Shown one piece after another: positions 43,054-54,378 of a stretch of 64,000 bases of DNA. Position numbers and translations under genes: made by a program. This DNA comes from Bog-473 sp035552095. Its GTDB lineage: Bacteria > Actinomycetota > Acidimicrobiia > Acidimicrobiales > RAAP-2. Each line of letters starts with the position of its first letter. Position 1 is the stretch's first letter. The notes under the pieces were generated by a model that saw nothing but the letters and a program-made list of their open reading frames with translations, was not told where the DNA came from and ran no database searches. The stretch covers positions 9,979 through 73,978 of the forward strand of contig DASZMA010000128.1 of assembly GCA_035552095.1 (NCBI GenBank). Direction: 5' to 3'.

Positions 43054-43059
43054 TACCCT
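43054..43059 (+). promoter_or_regulatory. Putative -10 box (TACCCT) of leuS
   Basis: TACCCT ends 6 nt before the leuS ATG with no ribosome binding site between; leaderless start suggested. Confidence 0.4.
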
Positions 43060-43065
43060 GGTGCG

Positions 43066-45548
<2,483 letters not shown>

Positions 45549-45561
<13 letters not shown>

Positions 45562-45609
45562 GCGGCTGTCCTCGTCGTCTAGGCGGCCGTCCTCGTCTCT
45601 AGACGGCCA
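45549..45609. repeat. 21-nt tandem repeat spanning the leuS stop codon
   Basis: CCTCGTCGTCTAAGCGGCTGT, then a second copy with two changes, then a shortened third copy. The leuS stop codon (TAA) is in the first copy and each further copy also carries a TAG. Confidence 0.8.
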
Positions 45610-45618
45610 GCCCGCTCC

Positions 45619-46626
45619 CTACGAGCGGAACCCCGCCAGCACGCCCTTCCACTCCACGGGGTCCATTTTGTAGGGGGCGTAGAAGCTGAAGCGGTCCACC
45701 ACATCGCCGAAGCGGGCCTTGACCTGGGTGGCCACCTGGTCGATCGGGCAGACCACGGCGAAGGCATCCAGCACCTCGTCGCTGATCAGCTCGCCCATCT
45801 TCACCCACTCGCCCCGCTTGGACAGCGTGTTGAGCTCGGGGTGCAGGTCACCCCAGCCGTGCAACTCGAGCACGGGCCGGTAGGCCGGGGTGGAGCCGTA
45901 GAAGGCGATCTGCTGGCGCACGGCCTGGTCGGCCGCCGCCACGTCCGCGTCAGTGGCTCCGGTGACCACGAAGCCTGGATACGACACCGTCAGGTCCGCC
46001 CGGGTCTTGCCCGCCCTGGCCGCGCCGCGCTCGAGCGCGGGCAGGCTGACCTCGCGCAGGTAGCGCTCGGTGGTGAAGCCGTGCACCAGCAGGCCGTCGC
46101 CGGCCTCGCCGGCCACCTCGGTCATGAGCTCGCCCACGGCGGCCAGCAGGATCTTCGGATTGCCGAAGGGGTTGGGGCCCGGGTTGAAGAACGGCGTCAT
46201 CAGCGTGTGCGTGTAGTACTCGCCCCGGAAGTCGAGCTTCCCGTCGCCCGCCCACGAAGCCCAGATGGCCCGGATCGCCATGATCAGCTCGCTCATGCGA
46301 GGAGCCGGGTGCGACCACGGCATGGAGAAACGCTTGGTGATGTGCGGCTTGATCTGGCTGCCCATGCCCAGGATGAAGCGGCCCTTGGACAGCTGCTGCA
46401 GGTCGTTGGCCATCATGGCCAGGTTCATCGGGTTGCGGGCGAAGGCCACGGCGATCCCGGTGCCGAACTCGAGCGTCTCGGTGGCGGCCGCCCCGATGGC
46501 GATGGGCAGGAACGGGTCGTGCCCGGTCTCGGCCGACCACACCCCGTCGTAGCCGTTGGCCTCCGACCGCTTCGCCGATTCAGCGATCCCGTTCGGGTCG
46601 AACCCGATGCCACCGTCGATCTTCAT
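45619..46626 (-). CDS. LLM-class F420-dependent oxidoreductase
   Basis: 335 residues, luciferase-like fold: GFDPNGIAESAKRSEANGYDGVWSAETGHDPFLPI, GRFILGMGSQIKPHITKRFSMPW and FFNPGPNPFGNPKILLAAVGELM are characteristic of the subgroup often called TIGR03617. Presumed F420-linked hydride transfer to an unknown substrate. ATG 46626 has GGAAAGGGA upstream. It lies 36 nt after the PAC2 gene, so the three minus-strand genes up to 48590 may form one unit. Confidence 0.88.
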   Translation of the reverse strand: MKIDGGIGFDPNGIAESAKRSEANGYDGVWSAETGHDPFLPIAIGAAATETLEFGTGIAVAFARNPMNLAMMANDLQQLSKGRFILGMGSQIKPHITKRFSMPWSHPAPRMSELIMAIRAIWASWAGDGKLDFRGEYYTHTLMTPFFNPGPNPFGNPKILLAAVGELMTEVAGEAGDGLLVHGFTTERYLREVSLPALERGAARAGKTRADLTVSYPGFVVTGATDADVAAADQAVRQQIAFYGSTPAYRPVLELHGWGDLHPELNTLSKRGEWVKMGELISDEVLDAFAVVCPIDQVATQVKARFGDVVDRFSFYAPYKMDPVEWKGVLAGFRS

Positions 46627-46662
46627 GTGCTGCGTCCCTTTCCTACTGCGCTTCGCCGAGTC

Positions 46663-47550
46663 CTACTGCTCTTCACCGCGCAGGAACTTCTCCAGCTCGG
46701 CTGCGATCTCATCCCCGGTGGGCACCTCGTCCACTCCCATCGCATTGCCCTCGGAGGCGTCGATGTTCTCCTCCAGCTTGCGCACCATGGCCTGGTGCTC
46801 GTTGTTGTCGGCGATGAGTTGGTCCACCTGCCGCCGGGAGCTGTCGGCCGCATGGCGCAGTGCCGCCGAATCCAGCGTGAGGCCGGCAATGCTCGACAGC
46901 CCGTCCATGAGGGCGGCACTGGCCTCGGGGAAGGGCATGCCGGCTACGTAGTGGGGCACCCGGGCCCACAGGGTGATGGCCGGGATGCCGGCGTCTCCGA
47001 AAGCGAGTTCGAGGGCGGAGAGGACGCCGGCCGGCACCTCCAGCTCGCCCTGGACAATGCCCACCTGCTCAATGAGGTTGGCCGAGGCGGCCGGCGCGGT
47101 GGCGGCCAGCTTGACCGGTCGGGTGTGCGGCGCCGGGGCCGGGAAGGCGCCCAGGCCCACCACCATGCGGACCCGCCACGACTTGGCCAGGCCGACCACG
47201 GCGTCGGTGAAGGCCCGCCAGTGGAAGTCGGGCTCGGGGCCGACCAGGTACAGCACGTCCTTGCCCGTCCCGTCGCGCCCCTGGCGCACCACCGTCCGCG
47301 GCCACGTCAGCTCGGCCGTCACCCCGTTGACGATGTGGGCCACCGGGCGCCGGGCCCGCTGGTCGAGGAAGTGCTCGCCGTTGAAGGTGACCAGGGCCTC
47401 GGTCGGCCCCTGGCCCAGCAGGGCGGCGATGGCCGTGGTGGCCCCGAGCCCGGCGTCGACCCAGCCCTCGAGCCCGATGACCAGCACCGGGCGGTCGAAG
47501 GTGGGCTCACCGTGGACCTGGAAGATCTCGGTCAGGCCGTCGGGGCTCAC
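46663..47550 (-). CDS. PAC2 family protein (proteasome-assembly-chaperone-like)
   Basis: 295 residues. The PAC2 pattern is clear: VLVIGLEGWVDAGLGATTAIAAL at the start, then VLYLVGPEPDFHWRAFTDAVV, and PHYVAGMPFPEASAALMDGLSSIAG with a C-terminal helix. In actinobacteria this family is linked to proteasome assembly by similarity; direct evidence is limited. The GTG at 47550 overlaps the upstream stop as GTGA, so translation is coupled to the phosphotransferase gene. Confidence 0.85.
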   Translation of the reverse strand: MSPDGLTEIFQVHGEPTFDRPVLVIGLEGWVDAGLGATTAIAALLGQGPTEALVTFNGEHFLDQRARRPVAHIVNGVTAELTWPRTVVRQGRDGTGKDVLYLVGPEPDFHWRAFTDAVVGLAKSWRVRMVVGLGAFPAPAPHTRPVKLAATAPAASANLIEQVGIVQGELEVPAGVLSALELAFGDAGIPAITLWARVPHYVAGMPFPEASAALMDGLSSIAGLTLDSAALRHAADSSRRQVDQLIADNNEHQAMVRKLEENIDASEGNAMGVDEVPTGDEIAAELEKFLRGEEQ

Positions 47551-48590
47551 GGGGTGGCCTCCAACGACTCGGCCGCCATTTCGGCCAAGCGGGCCACCTG
47601 GAGCGGGAACGTATCGACGCTGCCCTGGTCACCGGCGCCGGCTCCGCCCACATAGCGGGCGTAGACCCCCTGCAGAATGCAGGCCAGCTTCCAGTAGCCG
47701 AAGGCGACGTAGTACCCGAGGTTGGACACATCGAGATCCGAGACGCTGGCGTAGCGGTCCCTGACCTGGGCCCGGGTGGAGAAGCCCTGGGCGGTGGTGG
47801 GGGAGAGCCCGAGCACGGCCATGGCGTCGTCGGGGTCGGCCCAATAGACCATCAGCAGCCCGAGGTCGGCCAGCGGGTCGCCCAGGGTGCAGATCTCCCA
47901 GTCCAAGATGGCCCGCACCGTGCCGTCGTCGGCCAACACCACGTTGTCCATGCGGTAGTCACCGTGGACGACCGATGTGCGCTGCTGCTTGGGTATCCGG
48001 GCCGCCAGTTCGTCGCTCACCCGCTCGACCAGGCCGCCGTGGTCGACGCCCTCGACCTGCATCTGCTCGTACTGGCCCCGCCACCGCTTGAGCTGGCGCT
48101 CAATGTACCCCTCGTGCCGTCCCAGATCTCCCAGCCCGACCGCGTCGGGATCGACCGCGTGCAGCGCGGCCAGCGTGTCGGCCATGTGGTCGCCCACGGC
48201 GCGCCGGGTCGCCTCGTCGAACGCCTGCTCGGCCTCGGGGGCCGTGCGCACAATGTGGCCCTCCACGAACTCCATGACGAAGAAGGGGCGCTCGTTGACC
48301 GCCTCGTCGGTGCACAGCCCGATGGTCTTGGGCACCGGGATGCCGACTGGGCCCAGCGAGTGCATGAGCCGGTGCTCGCGCACCATGTCGTGGGCGCTCT
48401 GCAGCACGTGGTGCAGGGGTGGGCGGCGCAGGGCCCAGGCCCGGCCCTCGGCGTCCTCGACCCGGAAGGTCAGGTTGGAGCGGCCACCGGCGATCAGCGT
48501 GAAGGTGAGCGGGGTGGTGATCTCGGGGACGTGGTCGACGAACCACTTGGTGACGTTGGCGGCATGAATGCCCTCAGGCTGTTTCGGCAC
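47547..48590 (-). CDS. APH-like phosphotransferase (acyl-CoA-dehydrogenase-associated type)
   Basis: 347 residues. The kinase core has VVHGDYRMDNVVL (catalytic Asp/Asn) and AILDWEICTLGDPLADLG (metal-binding DWE). Such proteins occur beside acyl-CoA dehydrogenases or fused to them in Actinobacteria and animals (ACAD10/11 type), but the partner here is absent. GTG 48590 is placed by TAGCGT 8 nt upstream (leaderless). Confidence 0.85.
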   Translation of the reverse strand: MPKQPEGIHAANVTKWFVDHVPEITTPLTFTLIAGGRSNLTFRVEDAEGRAWALRRPPLHHVLQSAHDMVREHRLMHSLGPVGIPVPKTIGLCTDEAVNERPFFVMEFVEGHIVRTAPEAEQAFDEATRRAVGDHMADTLAALHAVDPDAVGLGDLGRHEGYIERQLKRWRGQYEQMQVEGVDHGGLVERVSDELAARIPKQQRTSVVHGDYRMDNVVLADDGTVRAILDWEICTLGDPLADLGLLMVYWADPDDAMAVLGLSPTTAQGFSTRAQVRDRYASVSDLDVSNLGYYVAFGYWKLACILQGVYARYVGGAGAGDQGSVDTFPLQVARLAEMAAESLEATP

Positions 48591-48598
48591 GGCTACTG

Positions 48599-48604
48599 AC
48601 GCTA
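48599..48604 (-). promoter_or_regulatory. Putative -10 box (TAGCGT) of the phosphotransferase gene
   Basis: TAGCGT on the minus strand ends 8 nt before GTG 48590 without a Shine-Dalgarno sequence. Confidence 0.4.
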
Positions 48605-48681
48605 GTGCCCGTTGCGCTGGGCCTGGCGTCCCGGCCGCGGTGGTCGCCTGGCGTCCCGGCCGCCCCCATCCCACCGATGAC

Positions 48682-48687
48682 TATCGT
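48682..48687 (+). promoter_or_regulatory. Putative -10 box (TATCGT) of the thioredoxin gene
   Basis: TATCGT ends 8 nt before ATG 48696; leaderless start suggested for the thioredoxin-folP2-holA unit. Confidence 0.4.
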
Positions 48688-48695
48688 CATAGGCG

Positions 48696-49409
48696 ATGGA
48701 TGTCACCGACGAGAGCTTTCAGACCGCTGTCCTGGCCCGCAGCAGCGAGGTGCCGGTGGTCGTCGACCTCTGGGCCCCCTGGTGCGGCCCCTGCACCACC
48801 CTCGGCCCCATGCTGGAGCGGGCGGTGGCGGCCACCGATGGTGCCGTTGAGCTGGCCAAAGTCAACGTCGACGACAACCCCCGCATCTCGCAGAGCTTCG
48901 GTGTGCAATCGATCCCGGCCGTCTTCGCCATCGTGGACGGCAAGGTGGCCGACCAGTTCATCGGCGCCCTGCCCGAGGCGCAGGTCACCGCCTTCGTTCA
49001 GAAGCTGGCCCCGGCGCCCAGCCAGGCCGACACCCTGGTAGCCGCCGGCGACGAGCTCTCGCTGCGCCAGGCCCTCGAGCTGGAGCCCGATCACGCCGCC
49101 GCCACCCACGCCCTGGCCCGGATCCTGATCGACCGGGGGGACGCCGCCGACGCCCTGGCCCTGCTGGCTCGCATCCCCGAGACGGCGGAGGGCCGCACCC
49201 TGGCCGCCGAGGCCCGCCTGGCCGAGAGCGGGATGGACCTCTCATCCACCGATGCGGCCGAAGTGGAGGCCCGCCTCAACGCCCTGCTGGACCAGGTGCG
49301 CGACGACGAGGCGGCCCGCCGGGAATTCCTGGACCTGCTCGAGACGCTGGGCGCCGAGGACCCGCGCACCAACTCATTCCGCCGGGCCCTGGCCACTCGT
49401 CTCTTCTGA
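48696..49409 (+). CDS. Thioredoxin-TPR protein (CnoX/YbbN-like)
   Basis: 237 residues. Thioredoxin fold with WCGPC (29-33) and GVQSIPAVFAIVDG (cis-Pro), then a tetratricopeptide-like helical part (QALELEPDHAAATHALARILIDRGDAADALALLARI). CnoX-type chaperones guard unfolded proteins under oxidative stress; unlike E. coli CnoX the CxxC is intact, so redox activity is likely. Its stop TGA shares one base with the next ATG. Confidence 0.88.
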   Translation: MDVTDESFQTAVLARSSEVPVVVDLWAPWCGPCTTLGPMLERAVAATDGAVELAKVNVDDNPRISQSFGVQSIPAVFAIVDGKVADQFIGALPEAQVTAFVQKLAPAPSQADTLVAAGDELSLRQALELEPDHAAATHALARILIDRGDAADALALLARIPETAEGRTLAAEARLAESGMDLSSTDAAEVEARLNALLDQVRDDEAARREFLDLLETLGAEDPRTNSFRRALATRLF

Positions 49410-50326
49410 TGGCCGGCATGGCCGGCATGGCCGGGACGGCCGCCGGCCCGGCCGAAACGGCCGCCGGCCCCGCCGGTCCCGCCGACGTCGCTGGCACCAC
49501 CCTCCAATTGGGCGGCCGCACCTACGACCTGACCCACCGGGCGCTGGTCATGGGCATCCTCAACCGCACGCCCGACTCCTTCTACGACAAGGGCGCCACC
49601 TACGCCCTCGATGACCTGTACGCCCGGGCCGAGGCGCTGGTGGCCGACGGCGCCGACCTGCTCGATGTGGGTGGCGTCAAAGCCGGGCCCGGACCCGAGG
49701 TGACCGAGCGCGAGGAGATGGAGCGGGTCCTCCCGGTGGTCGAGGGGTTGGTCGCCCGCTTCGACACCCCGATCTCGGTCGACACCTGGCGGGCCTCGGT
49801 GGCCCGCGCCTCCTACCGGCTGGGCGCCGTCATGGGCAACGACATCAGCGGCTTCGCCGACCCCGACTACCTGCCGGCCGCCGCCGAAGGCGGGGCGGCG
49901 GTGGTGGCCACCCACATCCGGCTGGCCCCCCGGGTGGCCGACCCCGAGCCGCACTACGACGACGTGGTCAAGGAGGTCGCCGAGTACCTGCTCGACCGGG
50001 CCGACCGGGCCCGGGCCGCCGGCATCCCCCCGCAGCGGGTGGTGCTCGATGCCGGTCTCGACCTGGGCAAGACCGCCGCCCAGTCCCTCACCCTGCTGCG
50101 GGCCTCGGCGGAGTTGGCTGCGCTCGGCTACCCGCTCCTGCTCTCGGCCTCCAACAAGACGTTCCTCGGGGTCACGCTTGATCTGGAGATCACCGAGCGG
50201 GGCCCGGCTTCCCTCGGCGCGGCGGCACTGGGTATCTGCTGGGGCTGCCGCATTTTGCGGGTGCACGATGTCAAGGGCACGCGCCGGGTCCGCGACGCGC
50301 TGGCCGCGGTGAGCGAGGCCGGATGA
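49409..50326 (+). CDS. folP2: FolP2-like dihydropteroate synthase homologue
   Basis: 305 residues. TIM-barrel DHPS fold with VMGILNRTPDSFYDKG and DVGGVKAGPG, MGNDISG, and a closing GCRILRVHDVKGTRRV. Classical DHPS has NVTPDSFSDGG and a GGESTRPG loop; here the pterin/sulfonamide loop is GGVKAGPG. The same substitutions are found in mycobacterial FolP2 (Rv1207), which is reported not to replace FolP1, so catalytic DHPS activity is doubtful. The leader is an Ala/Gly/Met repeat with alternative in-frame ATGs at 49418 and 49427. It overlaps holA by 4 nt. Confidence 0.85.
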   Translation: MAGMAGMAGTAAGPAETAAGPAGPADVAGTTLQLGGRTYDLTHRALVMGILNRTPDSFYDKGATYALDDLYARAEALVADGADLLDVGGVKAGPGPEVTEREEMERVLPVVEGLVARFDTPISVDTWRASVARASYRLGAVMGNDISGFADPDYLPAAAEGGAAVVATHIRLAPRVADPEPHYDDVVKEVAEYLLDRADRARAAGIPPQRVVLDAGLDLGKTAAQSLTLLRASAELAALGYPLLLSASNKTFLGVTLDLEITERGPASLGAAALGICWGCRILRVHDVKGTRRVRDALAAVSEAG

Positions 50327-51333
50327 CAACCGGTCGGCTGACCAAGAACACCTATCTGGTCAAGGGCGACGACCCCTCGCTGGTGGCGCTGGCCGTGCGC
50401 TCCCTGCTGGCCGAGGTGGTGGGCGATCGGGACCAGGCGCTGGTGGTCGAGGAGGTCGGCGGGGGAACCGGCGACGACATCAATGTCGGCGCCGTCGTCG
50501 ACGCCTGCCTGACCCCGCCCTTCCTGATCGACCGCCGGGTGGTGGTCGTGCGCGAGGCCGGCCGACTGCTCACCGCCGACGTGCCCCGGCTGGTCGAGGT
50601 GGTCAACGATCCGCTGCCCACCACCGTCCTCATCCTGGTCGGCGGCGGCGGCACCATCCCGGCCCCCCTGGTCAAGGCGGTCACGGCGGCGGGTCAGGTC
50701 ATGGACGTGTCGGTCAACCGGCCCAACGACCGCAAAGCCTGGCTGGCCGAGCATCTACGCAGCGCCCCGGTCAAGCTCGATGCGCGGGCGGCCCAGCTCC
50801 TGGGCCAGCACGTCGGGGAGGACCTGGGCCGGGTGGAGGGATTGCTCAGCGCCCTCTCCAGCGCCTATGGGGAGGGCGCCCGCATCACGGTCGACGACCT
50901 GGAGCCCTACCTGGGCGAGGCGGGCAACGTGGCCCGCTACGAGCTGACCGACGCCATCGACCGAGGTGACCCCGCCGCCGCCCTGGCGGTGTTGCACCGC
51001 CTGGTCGAGGCCGGCGGGCTCAGTGGTGTCGAGGTGCTGTTCTCCCTCCACCGCCACTACTCCAACATGCTGACGCTCGATGGTGCCAACGTCTCCTCCG
51101 GCGAGGAGGCGGCCCAACTGCTCTCGGTCGGCAGCGCCTACGTGGGCAAGAAGGCACTGGAGCAGTCCCGCCGCCTGGGCAGCGCCCGCATCGCCACCGC
51201 CATCACGCTGCTGGCCGACGCCGACTCCGACGTGAAGGGCGGCTCCGGCCTGCCCCCCGAGCTGGTGGTGGAGATCCTGGTGGCCCGGTTGAGCCGCCAG
51301 ACCCGGCAACGGGCCGGCGCCGGGCGCCGCTGA
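50323..51333 (+). CDS. holA: DNA polymerase III delta subunit
   Basis: 336 residues of the clamp-loader delta subunit: an N-terminal AAA-like part with TYLVKGDDPSLVALAVRSLLAEV, then LTPPFLIDRRVVVVREAGRL, a lid with LDARAAQLLGQHVGEDLGRVEGLLSALSS and a C-terminal helical collar (ELTDAIDRGDPAAALAVLHRL). Opens the beta clamp. It follows folP2 by an ATGA overlap. Confidence 0.92.
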   Translation: MTTGRLTKNTYLVKGDDPSLVALAVRSLLAEVVGDRDQALVVEEVGGGTGDDINVGAVVDACLTPPFLIDRRVVVVREAGRLLTADVPRLVEVVNDPLPTTVLILVGGGGTIPAPLVKAVTAAGQVMDVSVNRPNDRKAWLAEHLRSAPVKLDARAAQLLGQHVGEDLGRVEGLLSALSSAYGEGARITVDDLEPYLGEAGNVARYELTDAIDRGDPAAALAVLHRLVEAGGLSGVEVLFSLHRHYSNMLTLDGANVSSGEEAAQLLSVGSAYVGKKALEQSRRLGSARIATAITLLADADSDVKGGSGLPPELVVEILVARLSRQTRQRAGAGRR

Positions 51334-51340
51334 CGCACCC

Positions 51341-51850
51341 GTGTACGAAACCCCCGCTGAGCTGAAGCTGCTGCAGGACATCCTCGACGCCAGTGCGGCG
51401 GGGGCCGGACCTCACCTGTCGGGCATCATCAGCCCGGAGCGGCGGGTGAGCGCCGCCGCGCTGGCCGATCGCCTGACCGGCATGCGGCTGTTGGTGCTGG
51501 CCACGGTGACGGCCGACGGGCGGCCGCTGGTCGGCCCGGTCGACGGCTACTTCCTCCACGGCTCCTTCTACTTCAGCTCGGGCCGGGACTCGGTGCGCAT
51601 GCGCCACCTGGCCGCCCGCGCCGCCTGCAGCGCCACCCACCTGCCGGGCGAGGAGTTCGCCGTCACCGTGCACGGCCGGGCCGAGCTCTTCGAGCTGAAC
51701 GATCCGGCCCACATTGAGCTGCGCCAGGCCATGCTCGACCACTACCTGCCCTTGCAGGGGCCGGCCTTCGAGACGTGGCTGGACGAGCTGGACGGGCTGG
51801 GGGCGCGCCTGGCGGCGGAGAAGATGTTCACCTTCCAGATGGAAGGGTGA
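51341..51850 (+). CDS. Pyridoxamine-phosphate-oxidase-like FMN protein
   Basis: 169 residues with a split-barrel PNPOx-like fold (MRLLVLATVTADGRPLVGPVDGYF, FYFSSGRDSVRMRHLAA, FAVTVHGRAELFE). Start is GTG 51341, 7 nt after holA. Members bind FMN or F420; the ligand and reaction are not inferable. Confidence 0.8.
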   Translation: MYETPAELKLLQDILDASAAGAGPHLSGIISPERRVSAAALADRLTGMRLLVLATVTADGRPLVGPVDGYFLHGSFYFSSGRDSVRMRHLAARAACSATHLPGEEFAVTVHGRAELFELNDPAHIELRQAMLDHYLPLQGPAFETWLDELDGLGARLAAEKMFTFQMEG

Positions 51851-51977
51851 GTCGGGCTCGCACGGAGGCGGCCACCCATCTCAGGTACCGGGTGGGTCGC
51901 GCTTAAGGGAACGGGCGCGAAAAAAAGACCGGGCGCGACAAAGACGAGAGGGCCAAGCTGAAAGATCGGAACGACGA

Positions 51978-52000
51978 GCCGGCCCCCTCGGGAGCCCGGC
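51978..52000 (-). terminator. Hairpin after rpsT
   Basis: On the minus strand GCCGG pairs with CCGGC at the ends of a 23-nt hairpin with one mismatch and a G-T pair, directly downstream of the rpsT stop (52006). No long T-run. Confidence 0.4.
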
Positions 52001-52005
52001 GGGAC

Positions 52006-52290
52006 CTACTCGGCCGAAGCGGCGGCCTCGGCCTCAATGCGGGCGATACGGCGGACCAGGCGGGACTTGTGGTTGGCCGCGGTGTTCTTGTGGATGACGC
52101 CCCGGGCGGCGGCCTTGTCGAACCGCTTCACGGCCAGACGGAGCTGCTCGACGCTGTTCTCGGAGCCGGCCTCGGCCGCCACCACGGCGTTCTTGGCCCG
52201 GGTACGGAGCTCGGCCCGCACCGACTTGTTACGCAGCCGGCGCTTCTCGTTCTGGCGGTTCCGCTTGATCTGGCTGGCAATGTTGGCCAC
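52006..52290 (-). CDS. rpsT: 30S ribosomal protein S20
   Basis: 94 residues, highly basic, with the S20 pattern ANIASQIKRNRQNEKRRLRNKSVRAELRT and a C-terminal KNTAANHKSRLVRRI. GTG 52290 has GAGGAC just upstream; longer in-frame starts are rejected because they leave the conserved domain. Divergent from lepA. Confidence 0.95.
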   Translation of the reverse strand: MANIASQIKRNRQNEKRRLRNKSVRAELRTRAKNAVVAAEAGSENSVEQLRLAVKRFDKAAARGVIHKNTAANHKSRLVRRIARIEAEAAASAE

Positions 52291-52436
52291 GTAGAGGTCC
52301 TCGGTGCTTTCGAATGGGGGTACGGCGCGAATAGCTGGGCAGGCGACAGCCCACCGGTTGCGAACGACCACTCTAGCAGCCTGGGACCCCAATTCGGTCG
52401 GCGGGCCTCCTGAACTGCCACGCCGGTGTGGACCGG

Positions 52437-52442
52437 TACGAT
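52437..52442 (+). promoter_or_regulatory. Putative -10 box (TACGAT) of lepA
   Basis: TACGAT ends 9 nt before GTG 52452; it overlaps any start placed at 52428, so that longer start is unlikely. Confidence 0.4.
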
Positions 52443-52451
52443 CGACGGACC

Positions 52452-54269
52452 GTGCCGCCCCCCGCTACCGCCAGTGGCCCTGTCGCCATTGAGCACATCC
52501 GCAACTTCTCCATCATCAGCCACGTGGACCACGGCAAATCCACGCTCTCGGACCGGATCCTCGAGATCACCGGGGCGGTCGACCCCCGACTGATGCGGGA
52601 GCAGTACCTCGACTCCATGGACATAGAACGTGAGCGGGGCATCACCATCAAGGCCCAGAACGTCCGGGTCCTGCACAAGGGCCATGTCCTGCACCTGATC
52701 GACACCCCGGGCCACGTCGACTTCGGCTACGAGGTGAGCCGGTCCCTGGCTGCCTGCGAGGGCGCCGTCCGGCTGGTCGACGCCTCGCAGGGCATTCAGG
52801 CCCAGACCCTGGCCAACTGCTACCAGGCCCTGGAGAACGACCTCGAGATCGTGGCCGTGCTCAACAAGATCGACCTGCCGGCGGCCGATCCGGAGCGCTG
52901 CGCCCTCGAGATTGAGCACGTGCTGGGGCTGCCGGCCGACGAGGTGCTGCGGATCTCGGCCAAGACGGGGGAGGGCGTGGACGCGCTCCTCGACGCCATC
53001 ATCGCCCGCATCCCAGCCCCGGCGGGGGACGCCACCGCCCCGCTGCGGGCGCTGATCTTCGACTCGTCCTACGACCAGTACCGCGGGGTGGTCAGCTCCA
53101 TCCGCATCGTCGACGGCACCCTGCTGGCCGGCGCCCGCCTCCGTTTCATGCAGGCCAACGCCGTGCACGACATTGAGGAAGTGGGCGTGCGCACGCCGGT
53201 CGGGGTCCCGGTCGAGGCGCTCGGGCCGGGCGAGGTGGGCTACCTGATCGCCGGGATCAAGGACGTGGGCGAGGCCCGTTCCGGCGAGACGGTGACCACG
53301 GCCAGCCACGGGGCCACCGATGCCCTGGCCGGCTATCGCGACCCCAAGCCCATGGTCTTCTGCGGCCTCTACCCGGTCGACGGCGACGAGCTGCCCGACC
53401 TGCGCGACGCCCTGGAGAAGCTCAAGCTCAACGACGCCAGCTTCACCTTCGAGCCCGAGTCCTCCCATGCCCTGGGCATCGGCTTCCGCTGCGGCTTCCT
53501 GGGCCTGCTCCACATGGAGATCGTGCGGGAGCGCCTGGAACGCGAGTTCGACCTCTCCCTCATCGCCACCGCCCCCAGCGTGGCCTACCGGGCCTTCCTG
53601 ACGGACGGCACCGAGATCGATGTGGACAACCCGACCGAGCTCCCCGACGCCAGCCGGATCGACCACATTGACGAGCCCATGCTGACCGCCACCGTCATCA
53701 CCCCGACGGAGTACACCGGCACGGTGATGGAGCTGTGCCAGAGCAAGCGGGCCGAGATGACCCGCATGGAGTACCTCTCGCCCGAGCGGGTCGAGCTGGT
53801 CTACGTCATCCCGCTGGCCGAGGTGGTGCTGGACTTCTTCGACCAGCTCAAGAGCCGCACCAAGGGCTACGCCAGCCTGGACTACGAGCCGGAGGGCTAT
53901 GCCACGGCCAACCTGGTCCGGGTGGACATCCTCATCAACCACGCCCCCTGCGACGCCTTCTCGACCATCGTCCACCGCTCGTCGGCCGACACCTACGGCC
54001 GGCGGATGGCCGACAAGCTGCGCGAGCTCATTCCCCGGCAGATGTTCGACGTCCCCATTCAGGCCGCCATCGGCGGGCGCATCGTGGCCCGCGAGACGGT
54101 CAAGGCCAAGCGCAAGGACGTGCTGTCCAAGTGCTACGGCGGTGACATCACCCGCAAGCGCAAGCTGCTGGAGAAGCAGAAGGAGGGCAAGAAGCGCATG
54201 AAGAACATCGGGCGGGTCGAGGTGCCCCAGGAGGCCTTCATCTCGGCCCTGCGCCTCTCCGACGACTGA
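52452..54269 (+). CDS. lepA: Elongation factor 4 (LepA)
   Basis: 605 residues from GTG 52452. GTPase motifs: G1 SHVDHGKST, G3 DTPGHVDFGYEV, G4 LNKIDLPAADPE; then EF4-specific C-terminal domain ending KNIGRVEVPQEAFISAL. Ribosome-associated translational GTPase. The -10 box 9 nt upstream supports the start. Confidence 0.95.
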   Translation: MPPPATASGPVAIEHIRNFSIISHVDHGKSTLSDRILEITGAVDPRLMREQYLDSMDIERERGITIKAQNVRVLHKGHVLHLIDTPGHVDFGYEVSRSLAACEGAVRLVDASQGIQAQTLANCYQALENDLEIVAVLNKIDLPAADPERCALEIEHVLGLPADEVLRISAKTGEGVDALLDAIIARIPAPAGDATAPLRALIFDSSYDQYRGVVSSIRIVDGTLLAGARLRFMQANAVHDIEEVGVRTPVGVPVEALGPGEVGYLIAGIKDVGEARSGETVTTASHGATDALAGYRDPKPMVFCGLYPVDGDELPDLRDALEKLKLNDASFTFEPESSHALGIGFRCGFLGLLHMEIVRERLEREFDLSLIATAPSVAYRAFLTDGTEIDVDNPTELPDASRIDHIDEPMLTATVITPTEYTGTVMELCQSKRAEMTRMEYLSPERVELVYVIPLAEVVLDFFDQLKSRTKGYASLDYEPEGYATANLVRVDILINHAPCDAFSTIVHRSSADTYGRRMADKLRELIPRQMFDVPIQAAIGGRIVARETVKAKRKDVLSKCYGGDITRKRKLLEKQKEGKKRMKNIGRVEVPQEAFISALRLSDD

Positions 54270-54343
54270 GTACCTGGGCCGGGGGACCGGCGCGGCCCGA
54301 CCAGACCCGACCAGACCTGACCGGGGTGCCTGGGGTTGCTCGG

Positions 54344-54370
54344 CTGGCACTCGGTAGACTTGAGTGCCAG
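54344..54370 (+). promoter_or_regulatory. CIRCE operator of hrcA
   Basis: Perfect inverted repeat CTGGCACTC - 9 nt - GAGTGCCAG. The core GCACTC-N9-GAGTGC is the HrcA-binding CIRCE element. It overlaps a TAGACT -10 candidate (54355-54360), so HrcA bound here would block the promoter of hrcA-dnaJ and downstream genes. Confidence 0.92.
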
Positions 54371-54378
54371 GCACTCCC

